A DNA stretch of 64,000 bases from Leptidea sinapis (lineage: Eukaryota; Arthropoda; Insecta; Lepidoptera; Pieridae), in NCBI RefSeq assembly GCF_905404315.1, contig NC_066273.1, positions 3,782,001-3,846,000 on the forward strand. Reading direction: 5' to 3'. The notes under the pieces are model-generated. The model made no database searches, had not been told where the DNA came from, and was given only the letters and a program-made list of their open reading frames with translations. A program made the translations under genes and the position numbers. This document shows, one piece after another, positions 41,818-50,118 of the stretch. The stretch's first letter is position 1. Each line of letters opens with the position of its first letter.

Positions 41818-44572
41818 GTGTATGTGCAAGCATGCGTACGATAGGGTGTTCTCGGTTTATAGGGTAGACTCTGGCCTAAACTCTGTTAAAGGGTGTTGTT
41901 TGATAACAATAGCCAATATGGAGTTGCCTGACTGTCAGAACTTGGCAGTATTCATAAAGTTTTGTTGTGGGATACAGGCGAGGCTTAAAACAACATACCT
42001 TCAAGACAGCCCTCTGTGCACGCTCCATAGGATTGTGATGGAACTGAATTCCACGCAGACGAAACAACAGTCCGGTGCTAGTATGTAATAATAGTATGGT
42101 TCTTATAATACTTCGAATCTACTTATGAATATTCATTATTCAATCTCATAGTAGATTGGTATCGTATCGGTGGAACTTTAGCTGATAGCCAAGATATCTT
42201 CTTATAAAGCCTACGTATTATAGAAACAGAATTCTTTTCATTCTGTCTGTTACGGTTTGTATCCTTTCGGTGATTGACTTATCCTGGTCCACTTATTTAA
42301 GGTGACACTAAATGCCAGCGACCTTGAGCGATATGAGTTCACCGCTGCCGGCCCGCCATCTATGTAACAAAGCCAATATTTTCAAAATTCCTGCGTGGAA
42401 AACAGTTTATATGCTTACAATCCTCGTTATTCACTACTAATCTGAATAAATGAACCTACACAAAAAAAGTACAAGCTATAAGAATAACTTTTGTGAGAGA
42501 AGTACCAAAAAATGCATCACGACATGCCAAAAAACTTGTTTAGCTTCAAAGAAAAGTGGTAGTTCAAAAAGGCTCGGCAGTGTTAACTATAACGAATAGC
42601 AAGCATTAGCAACCTACGAATAAGACTTAAGGATATGTGTAATAGGATTAAGTAGTGTTCATAGCTCGAAATGCTATATTTTCACCACAAAACTTGTCTA
42701 AAAACACCATGTTTGTGTGTTTTCTGCTTACTCTTTGCCTTAACAGGACTTTCATAGTTGTAATTAAGGTCCGATTAAATGGTATGAAAGCATGTTTATT
42801 AATAAATACTTGTACTAAACAGAAGTGGCAAGAACTCGACTGCGTGAGGAGGGTGACAAGTATCGCAAGTTTTGGCAAACGCTGCACACCGTCTGGGTAG
42901 AGGAAGGTTACCGCGGGGTCTATAGGTGAGTATTAGTACCCTTACCCATTGTAACATACAACTAATGGAACATACCCTCTACCTTCTGACAGGACTCTTT
43001 CAAGTAAGTCCGTTATACATCCGTCTGGTTGTCTGTATTATATAAACCACAACTGTTAGTAAATCAATTTTGCACAGAGTGTACATTAGGTACTATTGCC
43101 GCTATAAAAACCAAGATGGCGAATACCAAAATGGCTACCATACTAGTTAATATATACTTAAAACTTAGAGCCCTACCGGCTATATAGGCATGACTACATT
43201 CGGTTGCCAAATGTAGTATTGAATCTCATTTATGGTAAATAAACACGCGTGCGTCTGTCTTGGTGGCTGGTTGGACACTGACTGAGTGAGACGCAGCTTG
43301 CTCGTGTACATTTTGCAGGTGACGTTAACAGCTCGCCAATAACAATAATTTTAATATGAATTGTTTTGATACACAGCTAGAGACGTCGCCATGACGTCTC
43401 GGTGAGGTAGACTCTTAGTCTTAATAGTACTCCCATACTATAATGTAGGTATGCGATTTTTTCCTCCGAATCTGAAGTCACGAGACCGCGTTATCATTAC
43501 TTCACGAACAGGGGCGTGCATATGATATAGACAATTAGGCGGTGCCTACCTCGTTATGTACTTAAATAAATTAAGCACTAGTGTAAAAGTTAATTTAGTT
43601 TAATTTGGTTCCGTTATTTTATAACCAAACTTCTGTTGAACACCCACTCATAAAATTTTTCCTTACGCTAGATATTAGATACCTACGGTAAGCAATCTTT
43701 GCTTATTTCAAAGCTAAACTACGACTAGATAGATCACCAGTGCCTACCTTGCTAGAAAAACCAATGCACGCCCCTGTTCACGAAACCACTGCCTTTTTTG
43801 TCCACATCAGCTGGCGCACCAATCTGCCTCCAGGGGACAACTATTTCCGTTCTTGTCTCGAACGTACTTTCACCTGTACCTTCACCGTAAATCTGTCTAG
43901 CCGAAATCAAATTCATATTCTTCTGTATAAACCTGACTCGGACCGTATATACATGACTGGATAGAAACTAGATGGAAATCTATCTCCCGTACGCAACGCC
44001 TTTTTGATAATATAAATATTGTATATACCTAAATCAATTTTATATTTAAAAGAAAGCCCACTGTATCGACCTTAGTACCCTAGATGCATAATTCAGATAC
44101 CACATTAGTTTGACAGATCTTTTTTTATGCACAATACAGTACGCATAAAAAAAATGAAAGAGAAAGTAATTGTTTATGATGTGTTGAGATCATTACCTGA
44201 CCAATGAGCATTCATCACCGCGCGCTAGCTAACCTCAGTTGGTTTTGACAGGATTGGATGCATTGCCAATATATTAGATTACTACTCGTTCATAAGTTGG
44301 ATGGTGCATTGAGATTCCTCTCTTACGCATAATATCATTACTAATGCGTTGTTGATTCTATTTTTCGAATTTCTATAAATGACAATCATCAAATATTGAA
44401 ATCTGTATTTGAATTTGGTTTGGTTAACATGCGTATGTTTAAATATTTCAGGGGACTTGGCACCCAACTGGTACGTCAGATACCAAATACGGCTATCATG
44501 ATGTCCACATATGAAGCAGTTGTGTATATACTGACTACACACTTCAACAGTTCCTTCTACGAGAAGACTTAG
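12113..44572 (+). CDS. Rim2: Mitochondrial pyrimidine nucleotide carrier, 3' six exons (SLC25A33/36 family)
   Basis: Exons 12113-12270, 28807-28985, 34362-34474, 38574-38793, 42823-42925 and 44452-44572 join in phase to about 297 residues ending in TAG. Family knowledge: these inner-membrane carriers move pyrimidine (deoxy)nucleotides into the mitochondrial matrix. Seen: the second carrier repeat has TNPIWFVKTR, where Trp replaces the usual acidic residue of the PxD/E motif, as is typical of this subfamily. The third repeat has the canonical YPHEVARTR. GLGPNIVGVAPSRAIYF and the C-terminal RQIPNTAIMMSTYE are diagnostic. The first repeat, with its PLEVVKTR-type motif and start codon, is absent and should lie upstream. 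Introns are 16.5, 5.4, 4.1, 4.0 and 1.5 kb, packed with transposons. SLC25A32-type folate carriers are the nearest alternative, but the overall motif set fits Rim2 better. Confidence 0.95.
12310..12870 (-). pseudogene. Non-LTR reverse transcriptase C-terminal fragment, frameshifted
   Basis: Minus strand encodes FTRDERYEGDIERRVTAGNC, ARMAVHNGVLIAKLIYGRES and RINAVKMRSLRSMCGIRL, then shifts frame into VCKDRSKWRSIIFANPDGN. It overlaps homologously with 11140-11432, so both derive from one RTE-like family. Confidence 0.8.
13946..14080 (+). repeat. Dispersed repeat, two copies
   Basis: Shares GTATGGGCTTGAACCCTTTG, TAATAATGGAC and ATGCAAACGTCACAAA with 34583-34730 (-). No terminal structure found. 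Confidence 0.55.
15884..16446 (-). mobile_element. Family A retroelement 3' end split by a TTAA MITE
   Basis: Minus-strand family A resumes exactly across TTAA at CACCTGATGTTAA...TTAAGTAATCACTGCCG; undisturbed copies (60703-61020) have GGTGTTAAGTGATCACC there. Confidence 0.8.
15936..16373 (-). mobile_element. TTAA MITE (family D)
   Basis: 438 bp bounded by TTAA (15932-15935, 16374-16377), inserted in a family A copy. Internal sequence matches 42301-42739 in reverse. Confidence 0.88.
16981..17294 (-). mobile_element. SINE-like retroelement (family B)
   Basis: About 315 bp; sense (minus) begins near AGTTAGAGGCTCCTTTGCAC and ends CATAAAAAAAA. Contains a GTGCCGCTCAG hairpin. Lacks clear tRNA boxes, so its class is uncertain. 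Eight copies in this window. Confidence 0.75.
18521..19156 (+). mobile_element. Mariner, 5' part with transposase N-terminus
   Basis: Left terminal repeat GGCTGCACTAAAAGTATCGG, then an open frame 18690-19157: helix-turn-helix region (MELTRENSRAMIYYDFRSGL, SKTTIYCWFAEFQRG), GRPKTAVTKENVDAV and the linker SRWIPHLL, the mariner WVPHxL-type motif. It ends at SSNAVYE by truncation, before the first catalytic Asp. No right terminal repeat. Confidence 0.9.
19512..19722 (-). mobile_element. SINE-like retroelement (family B), truncated
   Basis: Minus-sense copy from TTTTTTATGAAAATCAGGGA to ACGGCAGAAATAGG; head-to-head with 19725-19882. Confidence 0.7.
19725..19882 (+). mobile_element. SINE-like retroelement (family B), 3' half
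   Basis: Plus-sense, from AATGTGTAAGCATTGTG to CATAAAAAAAAATAC. With the preceding copy it forms an imperfect inverted repeat of about 150 bp arms. Confidence 0.7.
20188..20350 (-). mobile_element. Retroelement 3' tail (family P)
   Basis: Reverse of the 41005-41290 family: TTGATTCCTTTAGAATT, GCTTCGGAAACAAATGGCGC, GCAAGATACTCTCCCAGCAT. Confidence 0.7.
21715..22330 (+). repeat. Tandem repeat of about 150 bp, interrupted by a retroelement
   Basis: Repeated landmarks: GTTATTCGTGYTCGCCAAGG (21779, 21937), CTTTCGATGTATGTGAC (21856, 22261) and GGTTAAA...TTTTTTGT (21892, 22299). The third unit is split by a family A copy at 21957-22236. Confidence 0.65.
21957..22236 (+). mobile_element. Non-LTR retrotransposon 3' end (family A)
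   Basis: From CCACCTTCGCACGACACGCC to CTTACGCTCG; ORF2 C-terminus relic, no long A-tail. Confidence 0.75.
22670..23160 (-). mobile_element. Family A retroelement fragment with an internal foreign segment
   Basis: Minus strand matches family A at both ends (LKLYKTRHNLGYHSQHLDMW; then GTACCTTCGTTAAAGGCCG) but about 280 bp between them do not match other copies. Confidence 0.55.
23768..24183 (+). mobile_element. TTAA MITE (family D)
   Basis: Right border TTAA intact (24184-24187); left border reads GTAA, a one-base change. Internal sequence matches 42301-42739. Confidence 0.8.
24875..25290. mobile_element. TWA MITE with CTTATTCATAAT ends
   Basis: Inverted ends CTGCCTTATTCATAAT and ATTATGAATAAGACAG with TTA on both sides (24872-24874, 25291-25293). 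416 bp, non-coding. Confidence 0.75.
25764..26063 (+). mobile_element. SINE-like retroelement (family B)
   Basis: Nearly full-length sense copy, CAGTGGAAGCTCCTTTGCAC to CATAAAAAAAAA. Confidence 0.75.
28807..28985 (+). CDS. Rim2: Rim2 exon: transmembrane segments 2-3
   Basis: Preceded by TTATTTCAG, followed by GTAAGT. It encodes YIVKNEGARALFKGLGPN, then NIVGVAPSRAIYFCTYSQ and the linker to HISAASAAG. The EGxxxLFKGLGPN block is the carrier signature at the end of repeat 1. Phase 2 in, phase 1 out. Confidence 0.95.
29238..29527 (+). mobile_element. SINE-like retroelement (family B)
   Basis: Sense copy with a roughly 25 bp internal deletion after GCAGTAATGTGTAAG. A-tail present. Confidence 0.75.
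30204..30513 (-). mobile_element. SINE-like retroelement (family B)
   Basis: Minus-sense, near full length, poly-T at left. Confidence 0.75.
30728..31695 (-). mobile_element. Family K MITE interrupted by mariner
   Basis: Ends CACTGACCTGTATAAATACC and GAGGTCAGTG; flanking 8-mers TGACGTAC and TAACATAC match at 6 of 8. Removing 31122-31680 restores a 10023-10431-like element. Confidence 0.8.
31122..31680 (-). mobile_element. Mariner deletion derivative with both terminal repeats
   Basis: 559 bp with terminal repeats CGAGGGCTGCACTAAAAGTA, flanked by TA on both sides. On the minus strand 31175-31552 encodes 125 residues of the transposase catalytic domain, with HHDNAS and HPPYSPDLSPNDFY; the two Asp are separated by 34 residues (D34D, mariner). 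About the first 60 percent of the gene is deleted. Confidence 0.92.
32243..32536 (+). mobile_element. Helitron-like non-autonomous element
   Basis: Starts TCTCTATACATATACATA after A and ends GTTTGCCGGGTCAGCTAG before T. The 3' end matches 6092-6411, the interior does not. Confidence 0.65.
33242..33651. mobile_element. TWA MITE with repeated CGGCCGATAGTT motifs
   Basis: 410 bp; inverted ends GAGACCCGCAAACTACAGAC and its inverse, flanked by TAA (33239-33241, 33652-33654). CGGCCGA and TGCGCACAC motifs recur several times inside. Non-coding. Confidence 0.82.
33670..33970. other. GC-rich tract with CTGGACT/TCTGGTC repeats
   Basis: Local run of GACTGG/TCTGGTC units around 33,850-33,890, much more GC-rich than the intron. 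Not a carrier exon. May be transposon-derived or regulatory; undetermined. Confidence 0.4.
34060..34258 (-). mobile_element. tRNA-derived SINE
   Basis: Second copy of 11602-11838; box B region CCGGGATTCGAAACCGG (+ strand), then TAGCCCAGTTATTGA on minus. It ends about 100 bp before a Rim2 exon. Confidence 0.75.
34362..34474 (+). CDS. Rim2: Rim2 exon: start of carrier repeat 2 with PIW motif
   Basis: Acceptor GGTTGCAG, donor GTAAGC. It encodes FVSCTMTNPIWFVKTRLQLD and continues to RIYARH. PIWFVKTR is the modified PxD/E motif of pyrimidine nucleotide carriers. Phase 1 in, phase 0 out. Confidence 0.95.
34583..34730 (-). repeat. Dispersed repeat, copy of 13946-14080
   Basis: Inverse match over CAGGGTGAAGTTGGTTACTA, GTGACGTTTGCGTCATTCG and GGATTCAAGCCCATACAGCC. 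Confidence 0.55.
35088..35402 (-). mobile_element. SINE-like retroelement (family B)
   Basis: Minus-sense, full length, poly-T left, ending CCTCCCACTGG. Confidence 0.75.
36378..36675. mobile_element. TWA-type MITE (family F), intact copy
   Basis: Ends CGGCCGTTCCCAATATAC and GAATATTGGGAACGGC, TTA at left; right duplication is not clear. Related copies 7893-8806 and 56694-57000 (-). Confidence 0.75.
37509..37573. repeat. Perfect hairpin around an AT-rich loop
   Basis: CCAATTACGAAATTTAGC is followed, after about 30 nt, by its inverse GCTAAATTTCGTAATTGG. Confidence 0.6.
37624..37898. mobile_element. Two Helitron-like ends side by side
   Basis: 37624-37820 (-) ends GTCGGGTCACCTAG; 37821-37898 (+) is an internally deleted relative of 3625-3971 (ATTACGTGACACGTTGTTTG ... 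GTCAGCTAG). Confidence 0.55.
38574..38793 (+). CDS. Rim2: Rim2 exon: transmembrane segments 4-5
   Basis: Acceptor GCCACCAG, donor GTAAAC. It encodes GIRGFYKGITASYMGISET, a basic linker (ARGRDGAANDTRSPR), then DFLEFMGAGAFSKTVASCIA and YPH. GFYKGITASY and SETVVHFVLYE are conserved in insect Rim2. The exon is markedly more GC-rich than flanking introns. Phase 0 in, phase 1 out. Confidence 0.95.
38906..39127. mobile_element. TWA MITE (family H)
   Basis: 222 bp, ends GATCATTTATACGCTTAG and TATACGTATAAATTATC. TTA left, TCA right. Begins 112 bp after a Rim2 exon. Confidence 0.78.
39999..40397 (+). mobile_element. Non-LTR retrotransposon 3' end (family A), longest copy
   Basis: Extends upstream into RDVASLCAFYRCYHGSVPMS and PAAELHLRTTRQKL, then WNELPR, RYDMGTFKK. 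A-tail CATAAAAAAAAA. Confidence 0.8.
40398..40592 (+). mobile_element. Family A, tandem second copy
   Basis: Starts directly after the A-tail of the preceding copy at GTGCGGTTTTCAAGGATC and ends CTTCCATAAATGC. Confidence 0.75.
41005..41290 (+). mobile_element. Retroelement 3' tail (family P), longest copy
   Basis: Includes GGCTCTGTCGTAAATCCTAT, TGCTGGGAGAGTTTCTTGCG and ends AAATAAATGCCTTTTA; unit shared with 63000-63270 (-). Confidence 0.7.
41783..41817 (+). repeat. TG/AG compound microsatellite
   Basis: About ten TG units followed by eight AG units. Confidence 0.9.
42301..42739 (+). mobile_element. TTAA MITE (family D), full length
   Basis: 439 bp bounded by TTAA (42297-42300, 42740-42743); ends GGTGACACTAAATGCC and CTTACTCTTTGCC. 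TTAA targets are typical of piggyBac mobilisation. Confidence 0.87.
42823..42925 (+). CDS. Rim2: Rim2 exon: carrier repeat 3 motif
   Basis: Acceptor ACTAAACAG, donor GTGAGT. Completes the third carrier signature as YPH|EVARTRLREEGDKYRKFW, followed by QTLHTVWVEEGYRGVYR. Phase 1 in, phase 2 out. A TTAA MITE ends only 83 bp upstream (42739). Confidence 0.95.
42926..44451 (+). other. Rim2 intron, 1.5 kb
   Basis: Holds the 268 bp hAT-type MITE (43509-43776) and an 8 bp perfect hairpin GAGACGTC-GCCAT-GACGTCTC near 43,381. Otherwise unremarkable AT-rich intron. Confidence 0.7.
43509..43776. mobile_element. hAT-type MITE
   Basis: 268 bp; inverted ends CAGGGGCGTGCAT; perfect 8 bp duplication TTCACGAA (43501-43508, 43777-43784). 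Confidence 0.9.
44452..44572 (+). CDS. Rim2: Rim2 last coding exon
   Basis: Acceptor AATATTTCAG. It encodes GLGTQLVRQIPNTAIMMSTY, EAVVYILTTHFNSSF, then YEKT and TAG. RQIPNTAIMM is the conserved start of the sixth transmembrane segment of SLC25A33/36 proteins. The first AATAAA downstream is at 44903. Confidence 0.95.
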
Positions 44573-44902
44573 CTGTTTTACCGACTAGCATAGAGCCTTG
44601 ACCCTTGAAAAAAATTAGTTCAGCTGTCAGAAATGTTGCCATATAGCATACATTGGTGAATCATGTTTTAAGAAAAAATACAATCTATAAATAAGAAATT
44701 TCACAAGTATTACAATAAGAATATACAATTTTCAAACCTACTCATAATCATAGCATGTAATTGTGATTTTAAACTGGCAACATTTTGTAGTAGATGTGGT
44801 ATTTTTAGAAAGATTTGTTAAGAGTGGCTATTGTATGTTGTTTTTTATAGCAAAGAAAAATGGCCGCATAAGAAGGGTGTCCGAAATGGATCTCCAATTG
44901 TA

Positions 44903-44908
44903 AATAAA
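44903..44908 (+). promoter_or_regulatory. Candidate poly(A) signal of Rim2
   Basis: First AATAAA after the stop, 331 bp downstream, within TAAATAAATAAATATA. Placement is by motif only; longer 3' ends are possible. Confidence 0.5.
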
Positions 44909-45984
44909 TAAATATATATACCCATATATTTTGAAAATGCGTTATATACATTGGGGGCAACTAATGGGGCGATATGTAATTCGAAAATATTTAAAGCTAT
45001 ATTAATTAGTTTATAACATCAGATTTTGTTTTAAGGCGTACTTTAAGAAATAGCACGGTATCAATGTCGCTTACCCCCGCAGGTGGTGAAATAAAAGAAA
45101 AGGGATAGTGCACAAAAGCGCCAAGATCATCTCCGCCGTATAATATTTTTTTTTTAATTTGTAACAAAATAAAACCGTATTTTTTAAAGTAGGTCCTTAA
45201 TACGGACATATTGCTTACACTAAAAGTTAATAAAATAAATTCTATTTATTATTTATGTGCACACAAGTAATTTAGCAATTTTTTGAGGTAGTCAGTTTTC
45301 TAGTCTTGCATAGAAATTTTGGTATCGCCTACATAATTTATATCCTATATATACCTATATAAGTATACTATAACAAATATTCAATATATTTTATATGATG
45401 AATCTTAATTAAGAATAAATTATTTCAATGTTTTGTTAAAATTTTCAATATTTTTATGTTGTCATTTGCGAGACCAACTTGATTATGTTATTAGGTATAT
45501 CTTAAAATTCTTCTAGTAAATGTGTTTGTTTGGCTGTTTCTGGCGTACCTATTTATTCTGATATAAATAAAAATTTGATTATAGACTAAGAGATGCTGAG
45601 ACTTATCTAGCGAGTTGAGTCAAAGTCCGTATTTATAAACATCGCTTTGAGTGCGCGCTAAGCTTAAGTCCACCATATCGTTATGGCGACTTAGGAAAAA
45701 CTCAGACTTTGATCCGAACAAAAAGGAGATCATCAAGTCCTTGCGTCATTCTTGCGTTTGCTGCTTTTTTGCTTAAAAATGCGTTCCGTTTCTCATGATT
45801 ACCAATAAGTTAACAAGTCCGCATTTCGCATAAATCATGCGTATATTTTCACTAAAACTAATAATCAAACAAGTTTCGGATTCTGTTATAATTTAGTATA
45901 CTTTCTATTGTAAAAGTTTGTTTACTTATAATACCTATTGGTCTTAACTCAAGCTCAGCATGACTTCATTTACCAAATTAAAGA

Positions 45985-46376
45985 CACGGATGAGTAAAAA
46001 AATAAGGACTCCGTGTCACCTTACATAACAGTGAGGCACCAAAACAAGCCGGTAAACGTGTAAATACATAGCCCCACGCTTGCACTTACACTAATACAAG
46101 CCGATCGGCCACCATTATGAGATATGCCATCGTCTGTGACAGCAGTCTGCGTCGCAATCAAATATTTTAAATATGCCGTCGTGCGTTGTGAAAAAGTGTA
46201 ATAACAATACTATAAAAGTATTTGTGGATATATATATAATTTTACAATAATAATTATAATTTAATGGAGAAAAAATTGTGTAACTGGTTTACCCCGTATC
46301 CGCATACATACTAGCATAAAGGTGCTTCACTTGCTAATATCACGGCGTGGAGTCCTTCTTTTTTTACTAGTCCGTG
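45985..46376 (+). mobile_element. P-element-like MITE retaining a THAP domain start
   Basis: Inverted ends of about 28 bp (CACGGATGAGTAAAAAAATA and inverse) with 8 bp flanks ATTAAAGA/ATTAAAAA. ATG at 46173 opens MPSCVVKKCNNNTIKVF: the MPxC-x4-C start of THAP zinc fingers, as found in P-element-type transposases. The rest of the finger is lost. Confidence 0.75.
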
Positions 46377-47405
46377 ATTAAAAATTGGGCTATGCTTGAA
46401 GTCCAGAGATCTATCTGCAACTACCTGTCTATGTGTGCTTTTGAAAATGTGCAACATAATTTTAAACGATATGATGAGTAAGTAAGATACAACAAATATT
46501 AAATTTATCACTTATATTTATGTATAAATTGCAACAAGTAGCACAAAATAGTGTTATCAAAAGGCAACTTTTGCCCCTGTGTATACATTGAGTACCGAAT
46601 GTTTGAAATTCCCTAAATGTAGTTGTTAGCTGTGATATAGCGCTTATTAGTTTTGTAAACATTCGGATGGGCTCCTGATCACATATGGTATGATCAATTA
46701 AGTGTTATTTTTAAACTGATTTTAATTTTAATCATTTTTTCTTGTGTTTCCAGTTTTGTAGTAGGAGTTAATGTTGATTTATATTTGTATGTTAAGGGCG
46801 AGTCTTCAGGTTGTTAGAGTATATTGTAAAGGTTTAATCGGACATTCAGACTGAGTATAAGATACATTAAAATTGTTTAACAAATAAATAATTATAAAAT
46901 TATACAATGTTTTATTTACTTTCCATATCTTTCTAATTTACTTTTAAAAGTAAAACAATTTTTATAATTTTCCTCAATGCTTGAAAATCTTGGAAAAACT
47001 GAGATAGAATTGGTAAACAATTGTAAAAGTAAAGAAGTTTTATTCTCACAATCTATATTTCTTCAACATGTGATGATTTTCAAATAATTACATTAATTAA
47101 TACCTTAAAAAATAGTGCTTCTTTTAGCTATGGTAATATTGGCAACAATATTCTAAAAGCAGCTAAGTATGTTTGCTCCTCCTAAATTTATTTGTAATCT
47201 AAGCCTATCTACAGGAATAGTTCCTGATGAATTAAAAATAGCAAATGTGGTGTCAATATTTAAAGCAGGTGATACAACTCAACAATTTTTTTTTTAAGTT
47301 AAATTAAAAAAAAAATCTTTAATTAAATCAATAATTATTATACTATAGTCTCCGACAGAGTAACTGTCAAAAGAGAAAAAGAAATAGACAACCGATAAGA
47401 ACAGA

Positions 47406-48376
47406 GGGCCTACCATCAACTTTTAATAAGCGATGCGATTTCGTTGCAGTTCAGTTTAGGTACGTAATCTGAATCGCTTAAATTCGTACCATGAAGTGCC
47501 TTTTACTGTATGGCGTTTGGATCGCTTATGAAGAATGAACGAAATAAATTTGTCTGTGGTCCGCGGTGTGAGAAAGAGATGATGCTCTACAGTCGTTGCA
47601 TAAGTTTGTCTCTCTAACTCGAACCATATCCGTTGCGTTTCGAAACCTAAAATTATATGATTTTAACGGTTTTTTTTTTCATAGAGAAATACATTTTAAA
47701 ATGGCGCTTTATAGCGTCAAATTATAAACCATTAAGCCCATTTTCGTACTTATTAAATAATAGTAATATAAATAAATACAGTTCTTTGAATTACAAATTA
47801 AATGTTTGCTTAGGTGTTTTCGTAAAAAAAACGATTTATGAACGCCCCTTCATTGATGTTCGATTTGTAAGGAGCACAGAGTACATTTTTTTTAATTCGT
47901 TCTTGCGAACAGGCTATAGCTCGGGCCCTTACTGCCTCGTCTTTGGTATTTTCATGTTCGGTATTTATTTTCAGTACTTTGTTTTACAAACAAGTCCAAA
48001 AAAGTATTCTCAGCTCATCTTTAATCAATAAAATTTTCCTTTTCTGTATTTTCAGTATTTTTTAAAAGTTATTAACAACGCGATTCACTTTCCCCTGAGG
48101 AAGTAGCAACTTTTTTCTAATCGCTCACTTGACACATATGCTATCCAGTTTAGGTTCAAATATTACCTCATGGTACGAATTAATAAACGAACTAAATCAG
48201 TTTGCAATTCAATTGACATCATTTTTGGCATTCAACTGACATCATTGCGATTTAATCAGTTGATTTGACGTCAACCTAAAATATATAGCTCTCTCTAATC
48301 ACGTCGTGGTACGAAAAAGCAAAGCAGTTCATTTTAGGTAGTCAATTGAATCGCAATAAGAGTTCATGGTAGGCCC
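47406..48376. mobile_element. 0.97 kb inverted-repeat element, class unknown
   Basis: Ends GGGCCTACCATCAACTTTTA and AGAGTTCATGGTAGGCCC; inner inverted pair TTCGTACCATGAAG / CTCATGGTACGAATT. AT-rich centre without recognisable coding. No clear duplication. Confidence 0.6.
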
Positions 48377-49482
48377 GCAGGTCAGGTTTAATACTTTAGT
48401 GTGGTTGACAAGCTACGTCTTATGCTCGTGTTTTCTACGACACTTTTTGTTAGTGTCACGCACACGCTCAAAATAGAGATTAGTTCTAAACTGAATTTTT
48501 GTCGACGTTTTCACGTCTGTCATAGTCTATCTAAACGTATGATCTAGAGCAAATTCTTTTTGATTTAATGTTTCAAGTTTAAATTTTTTATGAATTAACC
48601 AATATTTTATGTGTTTTAATTAAAATAAATCTTAAAACTATCAGTAACTTTAGTCTAACATTTTTTTCATAAAATAAAATCTTAGAATTTTTTGAAACTA
48701 TCAGCAGTCTTGTATTATTAACTATTAACAAAATAAAATAGATTTAAAGTGTTAAGAAACTATGTAGCAATTCTTAATTTTTATTAATTAAAGCATTTAT
48801 TTATCATGCTATTTCCTGTTTAACTTTTCTGGTTTTTTAATTAATATCTGCTTATCTTAAAAGAAATTGATAAAATACAATAGTTATAATCTATGAAATA
48901 GATTTTTTTTTATAACTGATGAGACTGTTTTTGTCTTCAATAAAATATTTCTTTCTTAAGTCCACTCTTTTGTGGTGTTGGAGAGTCGGTTGTTCGCGCG
49001 TGCGGTCTGGCGCGGTGATGACTGCTACTTTTAAATCCAGACTACAACGGAGACTGTGCCAGGATGCTCCCTGGACGCCTTCTTCACTTGGACAAATCCG
49101 TGGAATTACGGATAGTTAGCAACCCTTATGTGCTGTGATGACACCTAGTTTTACAAAACCAGCTTGGCTTTGCCATCCAGTCTGCAGTAATGACTGTTTT
49201 ACACAGAATTATAGGGTTCAATGAGACATTTATTTGGTATATTGATATAATATAACTGTATGTACTTCCAGTGTGTGTAAAATGCCACATATCTGAATAA
49301 ATAAAATACATATTATATTTATCAAAATTAGTTTACTGGGTCATTATAAAAAAATTACACAATATTACAATTCAATACATTCCTTTTAACACATTAATTG
49401 CTAAGTCACCACATCAGTTTTATGTTGCAAGCTGCACTTTTTTGTCCTTAAACGATTGCATTTACTAACATGTATATCCAGC

Positions 49483-49488
49483 TTTATT
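49483..49488 (-). promoter_or_regulatory. Candidate poly(A) signal of Get1
   Basis: TTTATT on the + strand (AATAAA on -), about 208 bp past the Get1 stop. Motif only. Confidence 0.45.
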
Positions 49489-49695
49489 TGGAATAATTAC
49501 CTTAAAAACCTTACATAAATAAAAAAAAATCCTTCCTCTATTCCCAGGTTAGTCGACAAGGATAATATGGCATTCCAGAATATTCAATATTGTATACACC
49601 TTTCTCAAGAGCTAGCACCATTTTTTTCATTCCTCTGATTTTGCTAGATAGTGACAGTCAGTCATTATACATAAAACAACCTTAATTTTATCAAG

Positions 49696-50118
49696 CTAAC
49701 TAACAATTGGCCTAATTAGTGTTCTGATGGATACATTAGAAATAACAACCCACACATGTGTGGAAATAGCATTAGGAATATCACTCGGGTATTTAAGAAA
49801 TGAGCTAATAGGGAATAGATTTGCTTTCAATGCAACAATAGGTTCATGTCTATAAAATATCATTGATATTATTATTACTAAACCAATTACAACATGGAGA
49901 ACAATGTGCACTGTTCCTTTGATTGTAAGGCTTTTACTGAGACGCTTTTGAGAATTGTCTTTTAACTCGCTTTCAAGTTTATTAATCTTTCTCTGCAGTC
50001 TGGAATATGCAGCAAATTCGTCTTTCATTGAAATTAGCTTTTGTTCATTCTTTAGAGCTAGAACATCGTCCCAAATTTTACGTTCTTCTTTGGTAGGTCT
50101 TGTAAAACAAGCTGATAT
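49696..50118 (-). CDS. Get1: Get1 exon 2
   Basis: Acceptor TTTTAG at 50120-50119, then ISACFTRPTKEERKIWDDVL through the coiled coil and the last two transmembrane segments to a stop at 49696. Ends SIRTLIRPIVS. Confidence 0.94.
   Translation of the reverse strand: MSACFTRPTKEERKIWDDVLALKNEQKLISMKDEFAAYSRLQRKINKLESELKDNSQKRLSKSLTIKGTVHIVLHVVIGLVIIISMIFYRHEPIVALKANLFPISSFLKYPSDIPNAISTHVWVVISNVSIRTLIRPIVS

Larger units (their letters stand above)
38794..42822 (+). other. Rim2 intron, 4.0 kb
   Basis: Contains an H-family MITE (38906-39127), tandem non-LTR 3' ends (39999-40592), another retroelement 3' tail (41005-41290), a TG/AG microsatellite (41783-41817) and a TTAA MITE (42301-42739). 39,130-39,770 and 41,300-41,770 are unassigned. 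Confidence 0.7.
44909..49482. other. Intergenic region between Rim2 and Get1
   Basis: Both genes point into this gap. It holds a P-like MITE (45985-46376), an inverted-repeat element (47406-48376) and part of an H-family MITE (48395-48548, -). 44,910-45,980 and 46,390-47,400 are AT-rich with no recognisable feature. An unassigned GC-richer patch lies at 48,960-49,120. Confidence 0.6.

Noticed and set aside
47657..48031. 124-codon open frame inside the 0.97 kb inverted-repeat element
   Set aside because: Low-complexity AT-driven frame (Ile, Phe, Tyr, Asn rich) without recognisable motifs.
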